Part shown: piece after piece, positions 10,222 through 22,500 of the stretch
How positions within the stretch are numbered: the first letter of the stretch is position 1
How the letters are laid out: each line of letters starts with the position of its first letter
NCBI GenBank assembly: GCA_009763385.1
Contig: CM019823.1
Coordinates: forward strand, 26,131,668-26,195,667
Direction of reading: 5' to 3'
Source of the DNA: Coix lacryma-jobi var. lacryma-jobi
Taxonomy: Eukaryota; Streptophyta; Magnoliopsida; Poales; Poaceae
Length of the DNA: 64,000 nt
Position numbers and translations under genes: made by a program
Notes under the pieces: generated by a model
Told to the model about the DNA's origin: nothing
Seen by the model: only the letters and a program-made list of their open reading frames with translations
Database searches by the model: none

Positions 10222-13200
10222 TGTGACACCCTAGTATCAAGCACTGCATTAGGCACTGCAATTAGCTACTAAAGAAGCATAAGCAATGCATTGCATCATT
10301 TCACGTGCATAAGAGTGCTTTTTGCTTTTGTTTAATTATAGGATTTTGGATTTCTATTTGACTTGATGATTTAAGTGGATTTCTACTTGGGCAAAGAGTT
10401 TTATAAAATAGAGAATATTGAGTAGAGTGCTTTTCATGTTGGAGTTTTGACCTAGTTCGGATTAGTTTGTTAAATTAAAATAAGTCAAACAAAATGATTT
10501 ATGCTTCAAAATTGGCTTTATTTATGTGGAGGATTTAAAAATGGTTTTCAGAAAAAATGTCCTATATGAAAGTTGTAGAGAAAATTATTTTGAGCAACTT
10601 TTATATTTGGGTCAAAACCTAGTTTGGAGTTTTTGAAACTGTTTTTGAGTGGTCAAACTTGGAAAATATTTGGAAAAAGAAAAAGGAAATGAATTCTTCC
10701 CGCTCCCTCGTTTTCGGCCCATCTGGCCTTTCGGCCCAACCCGCGCCCGCTCCCGCTCGCCCGCGCGCGCCGCTCGCCCGCGCAGCGCCGACCCAGCGCC
10801 GCGCCGCGCAGCGCCGGCCCAGCCAGCACTCGCGCCGGCCCGCTCCCGCGCTGCACACCGCCGAGCCGGCCCACGCGCGCGTGCCGCTCGCCCCGCCCGC
10901 GCGCCGCGCCGCGTCAGCCGACACGGCCGCGCCGTACGCCGGCCAAAGCCACCGCGTGGCCGGCGATGCCTGAGCAAATCCCGCGCGACCACTCCCCTTC
11001 CGATCTTCTCCCACCGGAGCACGCCAGCGATCCTCGCCCACCAGTCACCGCTCGCCTCGCCTGCCGCACCGCCCTCGCTCGCCGCGCCACCGCGCGTCGC
11101 CCGCCGATCGTGGCCCCCGCCACCACCACCGACCGGCCGAAGCCCCGGCCAAAACCTGAGCACCCTTCGCCCTCTCTCTCACCCGCACACACTCCCTCAC
11201 TCTCGCTCGCACTCTCACCCTCGCACGAACGCGAGCCGAGCGCTCCCCCGCTCGCTGCGACCACCGCCGCAATCACCCCTCTCCGTTCCGACCACCACCG
11301 TCCATCGTCGTCTGATTCCTCCTGCACGCTGCTCCGCCTCGCCTTTGCACGCCCGGTGCTCGCGCTAGCGCCATCGACCGAGCCCCGACGCCGCCGAAGG
11401 ACGTAGCGCCTCTTTCGGTCCATCAGTCGCCACCGCCGAGCCGCAACGCCGTTCTTCCCCAACCCGAGCTCCACCGACTCCTCTTCTTTATCCTCGAGCT
11501 TCACCGAGCCAAGGCAAGGTGAGAACGCCAACAAGCCTTAACGCTACCGCCTCCCATCTCCCTCTTCTCCCCGGCCGAGCGCCATGGGCGCCGCCGCGGA
11601 CCTCTCACGTGGCCAAGCTCCTTTGGAGCCATCCGAGCCAAACCAACCCCCTTGGTAGCTTCCCTAGGGTTCGTAGGAGCTTTTGCCTCCCCCAATTTCT
11701 CCGGCCACTGCCGGAAATGGCGAAGCCGTGAGTCGCCGCCGCCGCCGTGCGCCGCCGCTCGCCGCCGGCACGCTCCGACCATGCGCTGGCCAAACCAACA
11801 CCACCACGGGATGCACCTCGTCGAGACGAGTCTATCTAGCCTAGCCTCGCCGCCGGAGACCTCACCGCCGGCGAGCAGCCGCCGGTCAAACACCTCCCCT
11901 GTCCTTCTCTCTCTGACGGGTGGGTCCCGTTGACTCGTGGACCCCGCGCGTCAGTCTCTCACTGGTCCATGGACCGGGTGCACGCAGTGAGCTGGGATGA
12001 ATTCAAATGATTTCTTTTTACTTTTATTTTTCCAGAGATGCTTGTTATTTTTGTGTAGCTCGTTTTAAAAGTCCAAATGAAGTACTTTCAGTTTTGCTAG
12101 CTTGCTTATGAGTAGATCTATCATGGAAAAATATGAAAGTATTTTTGGTAGAAGTTTATTTTACTGTTTTTATTTAATTCAGTTTATATGCTTTTGTTGT
12201 GATAAATGGAAATAAGTGTTTTCTGGTTGAGTTAATTCCTGGAAAATTTTGTGTAAGTTTATCATACTGTTTGGCACCTGTGAAAAATATATGATGCACT
12301 ATTTATGTAGAAAAAGTTACTGTTATGATTAAAAGTCCTTTTTGGCTGATTTCTTAGAATAAATGTTAAGATGTTTTATATGTCGAAATAAAATGTGGGA
12401 AAATTTGTATAGCCTCTGTTTATGATATCCAAGCTGAGAAAAATGTAAGCATGAGCTGTTATGTGCAGAAATCTGAAGTTGCTTTACAAAGGTGCTTTTC
12501 TGTGTTTTCCTTTGAAAATTCATGTAAGAAATAGTATAATGTTTCTGTTCATGGAACTTTCTTGATAAGCATAAAATGTGAAGTAGAATCTGGTAAAAAT
12601 GTGAAATTGAGTTTTACATCCTTTTCCAGTAGGGTTGTAGTTCAAATGGTTTAAATTGCAATAGATTTGTTTATTTTGTGTAGGTTTGTATGTTTATGCT
12701 CTGGCCACAAATTTTCTACAGTAGAGTGTTTGTGGGTAGAAGAAGCCAGGAAATTTATGAAATCTGCTGTTTGACACTTTTTGAATGAGGAGCTAGTTGA
12801 AAGCACCTTTTTGGGCAGTTTGCTTGTTATTTTTATATCTGCAGTTCTGTATTTTATTTTTGGTTGGAAATTGTTCAGTAAAGTCCAGTGAGTGTTAATT
12901 ACCTTCTGGAATTTTTTTGGATTTTTCTGAGTTCAGAAAAATGCACTTGCAGTTCAAACCTGAATTTCATTTGAATTATTAAATAAGAAATAGGTGAATA
13001 AATGGATTTTGTTTTATGAAATAAATAAGTATTTGCCTCAATGTCAAAAGTGGTTCAATAAGTTGGGTTTATTGGTTTGCAAGAAATGCTCTTTTCATAC
13101 CACACATCTTGCACCCGCATTGTAATTATTTATTAATCATCGCATGCAATAGGATCGACACTCCCGGAGCCCGAGCAGGAGCCAGAAGCAAACGCCGAGC

Positions 13201-14829
13201 AGCAGATTCCGGAGCTTCAGCAAGCCGAGGAGGTCGACCCCGCCAGCGACGCTAACTTGCCCGAGTGCCCCTCCCACGAGGCCTCGATCTTCACCCAAGG
13301 CAAGCCCCGGAGCATTCTAAGTCTCCTATTATTTACAATTAAATTACTTGAGTCCTTTTATTTTGTGATGCATTAGGTTAGGAGTTGATTGAATCCTACT
13401 TGCTGCATTGTCGTTCCTTGATTATTGATTAATACCCGCCTTGTTATCCTGTTACTTTTATAATGTAGAATTGCTTAGCCCGCTGAATAAAAGTAATAGT
13501 TGAGGATGTTTCCGTAATACCCTGATGGGTAGTTACCGGATCACGGTTGGCTATATTTGCTATCATGAAAAAGAACCTGAGTTGTAGTGAAATATGGTCA
13601 ACTGGAAGGCAAGGCACAAGTTTGGAAACTTGGGGCAGTCCGTCCGTTGGATCGTGTAGGTTTGTATCGATGTTGGCCCTCGTTCATTTTTGAACGCGCC
13701 CTTTTACTTAGGGATATGTCGGTGCCGTAATCATCGACCCCAAAGCCGGTCAGAAGCTGTTCGGGCCGGTCTCAACCCGTGTTGTGCCCTCTAGTATGGA
13801 AATTGCGATCTGCCGCGTGAGGCCATCGCCAGGTTCCAATTGGGCGGTCCGTGCTGTGAGCCGCGACGATTACCACCACGAACAAGCATCGAGCGGTTGC
13901 CCAATGCATGGACCCGACGGGGAAAGTGTGGGCTGGTATTAAAGGTCTTTCACCAGCTGGTTTAGAATTCGATTCGAGTCGTCGTCTCCCCCGGTTAGTG
14001 GGAAACTATGGCGAGCTTCACCACGATACAACTCCATGTGATGATTTAAGGTTCAACTAAAATATGGATAAGTCAACTGGATATGGTTATATTATTGATT
14101 GATAGATTCAAGTGGGTGCTCTAGTACAGGTGAAAAACCTAGAGTTAAGGAATAGGTCTAAAAAAATGGCAGCTCATCTTTATCATTAATTACCTCTTAT
14201 CTGAATCTGAGCTTTTCGCAACTAAAAGATCCCAGCTCCACCTCAAAAGCCTTGCATACCCTTGGAGTCTTTATTTTCAGTTGGACGGGTAAGTCTAGCT
14301 GAGTACATTCCCGTACTCAGGGTTTATCCCGTTGTTGCAGATGGCCAGGTCTACTTCGGCTATTGTAAGCACTGCCTCTACCCAGTGGAAGGTGATGAGG
14401 AGTAGGCCCCGGGCAGGGTTGTCCAGAAGCTTTCCTTTTTCTTTTGCTGGTCTGAGACTATTAGTGGCACATTATCTGAAAAAGGAGGAGTGAGTGTGTT
14501 GAGTGGATTTATCAAACAACGTTTTATCTGGACCACGTGTGTTGTGGTCGTGTTTCAAACTTATTTAAGCTTCCGCACTTTTAAAATTCGGTTTGTAATA
14601 ACTTCGTTTTAAATTCGTACTCTGATGTTAAATTCGGTTTCGTTTTTCACTGCGATTTCTCTTTACGAATGTAATCCTCGAACGATGCGATCCTGTATGA
14701 TGAATGGTGAAAGAAATCCTTTGAGGTTTCCGGACTACCGGGGTTATATGGGTTCAAGTATGAGTCAAAGTCAGACGGATTTGGCTAAGATAATACTTGA
14801 GCTCTTATAATCAGGGCGGTTCCGCCACA
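10222..14829. mobile_element. Solo LTR E, 4.6 kb (Tekay/Del-like)
   Basis: Begins TGTGACACCC, ends GGTTCCGCCACA, and is flanked by TCCTA (10217-10221 and 14830-14834). It has no gag-pol coding sequence and no internal LTR pair, so a solo LTR is the simplest reading. The TGTGACACC start and large size resemble Tekay/Del chromovirus LTRs; that family call is inference. Composition changes sharply: a GC-rich block (10690-11960), an AT-rich block (12000-13140), an acidic-peptide-like segment (13153-13310) and a terminal part. The frames in the GC-rich block are composition artefacts. Confidence 0.8.
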
Positions 14830-14834
14830 TCCTA

Positions 14835-16562
14835 GATACCTTGACTGGTCCGAGCATCCGATCAGCTTCTCCCGAGCGGACCAATGGACCAGCGTCTCCA
14901 ATGCAGGGCGCTACCCGCTAGTCCTGGATCCCACGGTCGCCGGGTTTACACTGAGCAGAGTACTCATCGACGGAGGAGCAGGACTTAACGTCATCTTTGC
15001 AAGCACCCTACGCAAGATGAATCTGGATCTCGCAACACAGCTCACACCATCAAGTGCCCCCTTCTACGACATAGTATCCGGAAAGGCGGCTGTACCACTC
15101 GGAAGAATCATATTACCCGTAACTTTTGGAACTCAGATCAATTACCGGACTGAGTACATCAGTTTTGAGGTACCGACTTCGAGTCATCATACCACGCCAT
15201 ATTTGGACGACCAGCCATCGCCAAGTTTATGGCAGTACCACACTACCCGTACCTTCTCCTGAAGATGCCGGGTCCTAAAGGAATCTTAACTTTCAGAGGT
15301 GACTTGAAGCGATCATTTGATTGTGACACAGAGGCTGTCCAAATCACTGAAAAATCTCAACTCACCCGGGAGTTACAAGAACTAGCTCAGATGGTGCATA
15401 ATACCAAGCCTGGAGATTCAGAAATCCCAACTAAGAAGGCGGGTACTATCCAACCATCAACAGAAGTCTTTACAAAAAGCATCGACCTAGAAACCGGTGA
15501 TTCCTCCAAGACAGCAGTTATCAGCGGTCATCTATCCGGAGAATAGGAATTCGCGCTCACCAAGTTCCTTAGAGCAAACAAAGATATATTTGCTTAGAAA
15601 CCAGCCGACATGCCGGGGGTCCCAAGGAATTTGGCTGAGCACAAATTGGAGTTAAAAGAAGGCCCTAGACCTATCAAGCAAAGACTACGACGATTCTCAC
15701 CAGAGAAAAAAGAGGCAATCAAGAAGGAAATAGCTAAACTACTCGCAGCCGGATTCATCAGAGAAATCCTCCACCCGAGTGGTTAGCTAACCCAGTGCTA
15801 GTCAAGAAGAAGAACTCTGCCGAGTGGCACATGTGTGTCGACTACACAGACCTCAACAAACACTGTCCAAAAGATCCTTTCGGATTACCAAGGATAGATC
15901 AAATAGTTGACGCCACCGCAGGCTCCGCTCTATTGTCCTTTTTGGATTGGTACTCCGGGTACCATCAGATTGCCCTCAAGGAAGAAGACCAACCTAAGAC
16001 ATCGTTTATAACTCCTTTCGGCGCCTACTGTTATAAAACCATGTCCTATGGGTTAAAAAATGCAGGAGCCACTTATCAACGAGCTATCCAAGATTGTTTG
16101 AGTGACCAGATTGGCCGCGATGCAGAAGCTTATGTCGATGACGTGGTTATAAAGACAAAAGATCCGACTACTCTGATATCAGACCTGGAGGAAACTTTCA
16201 ACTGACTATGCTCATACCAATGGAGACTCAATCCCACAAAATGCGTCTTTGGAGTACCTTCGGGCCAATTACTCGGTTTTCTTGTTAGCCATCGAGGCAT
16301 CGAGGCTAGCCAAAAACAAATCACGGCTATCATCAACATGAAACCACCCACCTCAGTCAGAGATGTTCAGAAGCTCACCGGGTGCATGGCTGCACTAAAT
16401 TGATTTATCTCACGGCTAGGAGAAAAGGGATTACCTTTCTTCAAATTACTCAAGGTTGGCGATAAATTTCAGTGGACGGAAGAAGCGGACAGGGCCTTTG
16501 AACAACTCAAAGGATACCTAACCAATTCACCTATACTGACACCACCAGAACCCAGGGAACCG
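14835..16562 (+). pseudogene. Element A protease and reverse transcriptase, broken
   Basis: Continues gag in phase after the solo LTR. The protease has LIDGGAGLN with the catalytic Asp intact. A one-base frameshift near 15172 shifts the frame before the segment IFGRPAIAKFMAVPHYPYLL. TAG stops fall at 15544 and 15595; the latter replaces the Trp of the conserved FAW motif. A second frameshift, apparently one lost base, falls near 15775 before reverse transcriptase proper. The RT has the palm motif FLDWYSGYHQI and YVDD (near 16135). TGA stops fall at 16203 and 16401, the second consistent with CGA to TGA. The enzyme would copy element RNA to DNA, but this copy cannot encode it. Confidence 0.87.
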
Positions 16563-18725
16563 ATGATGCTTTATATCACAGCTACCACACACGTCGTAAG
16601 CACAGCGATCGTGGTTGAGCGCAAAGATGACAAGCACATCTACCACACCCAGCGACCAGTGTACTACATTAGCGAGGTACTCTCCGATTCAAAGGTTAGA
16701 TACCCACAAGTACAGAAATTACTCTATGCCCTACTCATATCTTCAAGAAAGCTACGACATTACTTCGAGGCTCATGAGATTACAGTCGTCATGGATTTTC
16801 CTCTGGGAGAAATCCTCCATAATCGTGACGCCACTGGGAGAATTTCCAAATGGGCAGTCGAATTGGGGGCACTCAACATCAAGTTCACTCCGAGGAAAGC
16901 AATCAAGTCACAGGCTCTAGCTGATTTCATCGCCGAATGGACAAAGATACAGCAGATCCAAGACAACGTTATTCCTGATCACTGGAAGATGTACTTCGAC
17001 GGGTCTCTAAAACTCGGAGGAGCAGGAGCAGGAGCAGGAGCCGGAGTACTCCTAGTATCACCCGCCGGAGAACAACTCAAGTACGTTCTGCAGATATTAT
17101 GGCCTGCCACCAACAATGAAGCAGAATATGAAGCACTACTCCATGGACTCAAACTGGCAGTCGCATTAGGCATCAGGCGACTCCTAGTCTTTGGCGACTC
17201 TTCCGTAGTAATTCACCAAGTCAACAAAGACTGGGATTGCACAAAGGAAACAATGAACGCCTATTGCACGGAAGTCCGCAAGCTGGAAAAACACTTTTCT
17301 GGGCTAGAACTCATTCATATTACACGGGATCTCAATGTGGCAGCAGACATCCTAGCAAAATTAGGATCCGACAGAGCCATGGTCCCTAGTGGTACCTTCG
17401 TACATGAATTATCCAAGCCGTCAATCCAAGAGAAGGAAGAGGTTGAGTTAGCACCATCCATCCAGGTTCTAACTCTAGCACCCGACTGGACACAAGTCTT
17501 CATTGACTTCTTCAAAGAGCATAAACTGCCAAGTGACAAAACTGCTGTAGAGCAAGTCACTAGACGTAGTAAAAACTATGTTTTAGTCGGGGACAAGCTA
17601 TATCGACGCGGAGCTTCATCAGGAATCCTCCTCAAATGCATCTCACCAGAAGATGGCAGGGAAATCATAAATGAAGTTCACTCTAGGTGTTGCAGCAACC
17701 ACGCAGCTTCAAGGACATTAGTCGGAAAAATCTTCAGATCAGGGTACTATTGGCCCTCAGCCTTGAAAGACGCAGAAGACTTAGTTCGCCGCTGTCAATC
17801 ATGCCAGTTTTTCGCCAAGCAGCAGCATGTACCTGCACACGAGTTGATCTGCATCCCTCCATCATGGCCTTTCTCATGTTGGGGACTCGACATGGTTGGT
17901 CCTCTCAAGCGTGCTCCTGGCGAATTCGAATACATCTACGTCACAATCGACAAATTCACAAAGTGGATCGAGTACATGCCCTTGGTCAAATTCAATGCAT
18001 CCAAGTCAGTACAATTCATGCAGAGCATCTTTCACCGCTTTGGAATGCCGCACAGAATCATCATCGATCTTGGGTCCCCTTTCACGGCTACTGAATTCAA
18101 GTCATGGGCCAGCGCCTGCGGAATCAAGATAGACTATGCATCAGTAGCTCATCCACAGTCCAACGGTCAAGTTAAACGAGCCAACGCCCTGATTCTTGCA
18201 GGATTAAAACCAAGACTATTTGACCTCCTAAAAGATCACGGCGGAAAGTGGGTTGAAGAATTGCCTAAGGTAGTTTGGGGGCTGCGGACACAACGAAGTC
18301 GGGCAACAGGCCAAACTCCTTTCTTCCTGGTATATGGCACTGAAGCAATCCTCCCGGCTGATTTAATCTGGAACGCCCCACGAACAGAGCAGTATAACGA
18401 AGGCGAAGCTGATGACACCAGACGGCTAGAAGTCGACAGCCTCGAAGAAGCCCGATTAACTGCACTCTTTCAGTCAGCGAGGTACCTTCAAGGGATGAGA
18501 TGCTACTACGACAAGAACGTCTATCACCACACTTTTCAAGTAGGCGACCTGGTCCTGAAGAAAATTCAGAATACCACAGGGCGCCACAAGCTTATGAGTC
18601 CATGAGAAGGACCTTACATTGTATCCAAAGTAACAAGACCCGGGTCATTTGAGCTAGCCACTGAAGATGGATCTCCACTGCCAAATTCATGGAATATTGA
18701 GCACTTGAAGAAATTCCATACCTAG
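16563..18725 (+). pseudogene. Element A RNase H and integrase
   Basis: Open from 16563 to a TGA at 18603 that replaces the usual Trp of the S-P-W-E-G-P motif; the frame then runs to TAG 18723-18725. RNase H (about 16985-17390) shows MYFDGS, NNEAEYEALL and FGDSS. Its GAGAG turn is enlarged by GGAGCA repeats at 17019-17046. The integrase zinc domain keeps H-H-C-C (ending CQSCQ). In the core, GLDMVGPL and IIIDLGSPF keep the two Asp residues, but the catalytic Glu is Lys (VKRANA, near 18175). The integrase would therefore be dead even without the stop. Confidence 0.87.
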
Positions 18726-19512
18726 GGACTATGCTACAAACCTGACTCAGGGCAATTGTATTTATCAGTCGGATATTAATAAAGTTTGGAGTTCATCAGA
18801 AAATAAGAACCTTCAAATTATCCAGGCTTTCCATATATTTCATCACGACTACTTGGTCGCATAAAAATCTCTGCGATAGCAGGGTTCACCACCGACTAAT
18901 ATTTAATATTACTCGGATGGATTGGTTCAGCGGTAACCATTCTCGAGTTACGAGCTTCGAGCTCAATACAACTCACAAGGTAGTACGACTTAACACTCGG
19001 CTATCAGCCCATAGTGTATCTACAGTAGTAGACACTAGTTCCTATAAGGCATAACAAGATGGGGTAGTACTCGCCCTGTTACTAGACAGAGGTCCACCTA
19101 CCTTCGCACACAAGCTGCAATCATCAAGAGGATATGATCCACCCAGAAGGAACCATCGTTACGGTCCTTCAAGAGGTGCCTGATCAGAATTATCCCTTGA
19201 ACAAGGGTACTAAGAGTAGTACTCGGGCAAGACTAAGTTCTCTATATGATCGTTATAAGACTACTAGAGAAACGAAGTCACACGACCCAAACCCAAGTGC
19301 TAGAGAGCACCCGGATAGACTCGTCTCATAAGACGCCTGGTCATACATCCACATTAAGACAGAAACAACCCATTGACGAGAAATTTCTTGCAATGACGAG
19401 TTGATACGAGCTTCACAAAGATTCAAAAGTAACTAATACTTTGTTTCTTTATATTTTACAATAACTGTTTCCAGGGAACACAAGCGGCAATCAAACGATC
19501 AAGGAGCCTAAG
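18726..19512. other. Spacer between element A pol and its antisense gene
   Basis: About 790 bp of non-coding internal sequence. The short frame at 19134-19331 has no recognisable content. This would hold the 3' untranslated region of the convergent antisense gene. Confidence 0.5.
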
Positions 19513-22500
19513 CTACAATACAAGATCTAAAATCTGCGAGTACTCCTCCGTCGTGGTCTTCACCTCCTCTTGCATCGCTGCAAGGTCCTCGTCGCCTTTA
19601 CCTTCAGGAAGGGTCATCAGAACGGACAAGTCGAAAGACGGCAGATGCAACCGCAGCGTCGCCATCAGACCTTGCACCACAGAAGTCGACATATCCTTGA
19701 TGTATTGAGCCAGCCATCCAGGCGCAGCCTTGGCCCGATAAATCAAAGTTTCTTCGACTCCTCCTGGAGCCGGAATCATGTTCAGGATGGGCTCGACGGC
19801 ATGTTCCAAGGCCTTCAAGGAAGCTTGCGAAGACTCAAGGGCTTCCCGCGACTCCTTCGTAGACTTCATAGCCTGCAGAAGGTCCCGGTCAGCACCCTCA
19901 CGCATCAATTTGGCTTCCTGAAGAGTACTTTGCGCATTAGCAAATACCTCCTCAAGTGTCCGCTGTTTCCGGTTGAATGCGTTTTGCCACCCAGAAGCCA
20001 GCTTATTCGCATCTGTATAAATATCAGTCGGTTACTATATCATTAGCTAACAAAAAGGAGCAGACTGGCACAGAAACTTCAAGTTTACCCTCAAGCTGCT
20101 TTTTGGAAGCCTTCTTCAGCTCCTTCATCTTCTGCTCCATAGAGGCAGCTTTGGCTATTAGCCCAACCTCACGATCGTTAGCAGCGTCACGCTCCGTCAC
20201 CACTTCCTTGAGGCTGCCTTGGAGTTCATTGATGCGGTTATGCAGAAGCTGGGTGGCTACCTTTTGACTGATCTGGTCCTGGGCAATGTAGTCCCGGAGC
20301 TCTTGGTTCTCACGGGACATCTCCTGGCGAATCCGGGTGACCTGATCCTTAACCTTGAAGTCAAAGGCCTGTATACAAACAATATTGTGAGTACTCAGAT
20401 GCAACTACAGTACAACAAGAATAAATTGAGAATCTTACCTCAACAAATTGGTGAAGAGCTTCAACAGGAGCTCTCACTTGATCGCTCAGCTCCTTCAACC
20501 GGGTGAGGTCCTAATTATACCCGGATACGTCGAGAGTCGCCCCCTGGCGCGAGGACTCGGGCGCATCTACAGACCCTCCCTGTTGACGAGTTGAATCTTC
20601 TGCACGGATATCCGCCACAACCATCTCCAGGGATGGTTCATCAGGCTGTCGAGTGCGGAAAAACCACTCATTCATTACTCGGTCAAATTCCAACTGAGCA
20701 GGAGAACGGAATATCGAGAAGGGCACACCAACCTAAGGCAAAGGAAGCAGATCCACTTCAGATGCTGTATCGACCTGGGGACCCGACGGAGAGGAGTCGG
20801 GTAAAACATCTACCTGACTAAAGACAGGAGGGGCGTTGGTTTCTTTGTCCACCGTCTCCGACTCCTCTACCGCCCGAGTCTCAGGGATCGCATCAGAGGC
20901 TGCTGCAGTCGACTTCGTTTTCCTACAATAAGAGGAGTACCTATGATTAGTTCCAGAAATATGTGAGCACTCTAAAAGTAAAGTTCTATAACTTACTTTA
21001 CGAGCTTCAATGGCCGTGGCAACTTCAAGAGAGGCTTCTTCAGTAGCGGGTCTGGAGCCAGAGTTTCTTCAGGAACCGCACCACTTGAAGTCCCTTGAGT
21101 TGTCTCAGCATCTGGTACAAAAACAGATATAAGACCAAAGTTTATTAATCCGAATACAAAAAGAGTACAAGGTCCTCGGGTTTCCCCTTACCAGGAGCAC
21201 CCATATTACAGTGCTTTTCAGCCAGAGCTGGTGACAAAAGTACTTTTCGAACAGCATGGCGCCTACCAGTACGAGCCTTCTTTGGAATAGTTTCCCCGAC
21301 ATCTTGAAGTGGAGTCGGTGACCTCTTCCGGCTACTCTCGGCTTCTGGATCTATAAGCATGACATCAGAGTCAGTTGAATCTGTGTCAAGCCAGTCAAGA
21401 TCTTCAGGAGAGCTTGGTTTGGTGGGAAGGTCCTCACTTCGGATAGGACCCTCCAGAACTATGCCTCCGCCTTCTTCAGTAGCCGGAGGCAGGGGAGGGC
21501 AATCATTGTTATCTCTTCCATGGCCCTACAAGAGAAGAGTATTCAGTCAAGTCAGAAGGATATCTATTTAGAACCTCGAAGACATGACAAGACAACTACT
21601 CACCTGAGGAGGCGGGTTGATGGCGCAGAATGTCGTCATCACCGGAACAAGGTGTTCATGGCTCTTCAGCAGTCGGTTCACCCTCCTCAGGATCTCATGA
21701 TCAGGCAGTTGTTCGGTGTCATGATGTCACACCCCAAAACTTCCGATTTTGGGTTGTGAGTAGAAAACACTAAATAAAATAAATAATTTTATTATTTCTA
21801 TAAAATTGGTCAAGTTTAGCTGGAGCTAGCGCCACTTTAGTTGTAGTAAAATGAGAATTTTCAAAATTTTCTAAACTAATTTGACGGGTTATGTTTAATG
21901 TGATGGTTGGTTGTTGTTTGACCTTGTGTTGTGAGTCGGTAGAGTTTTAAAACACGTTGGTAGGTTTTCTATCTATATCTGGCCCGTTTCTATCTTTTCC
22001 AAAATTCTTTTCTTGTGTCCCAATTCACTTCTTTAAGTCCATCATCCATCATCATATCGCTACAAACTTCTCGGTTATTTTTCTGGCCTTTTCCGGAACA
22101 GTTTCCGATCTTTCTGCAAGCATAATCTAATTTTTAGATGCTCCAAAATATCATTTCATGAGCTCCAAATACTTTATTTGGGTTCATTATATTTCAAAGT
22201 GACTCTGAGAATTTTCCTAGAATTTTCGGAGCCATCGGAGTATTTTTCGTGGCTTAAATAACAATTCTAGACTTTTCTGAAATTATTTAAATCTCGAAAT
22301 TAAATAATTGCGAAAATAATAAAATATCTCGTTTTTTCATCTTATCCAAACCCTACATCTATATATATGCCGGTGTAACCCTCGACAGGAGGATTCCAAA
22401 AGTACGGCCCATTTCTCGAGCCGCTATCCCTATCGATCTAGATCTGAAGCTGAAGTTTCGCATCGGTCAAATCGTCGTGCCCCGGTGAAAACCGTCGCCA

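Noticed and set aside
10612..11893. Large Arg/Ala/Pro-rich frames in the GC-rich block of solo LTR E
   Set aside because: Overlapping frames on both strands with low-complexity composition; the block is LTR leader sequence, not protein-coding.
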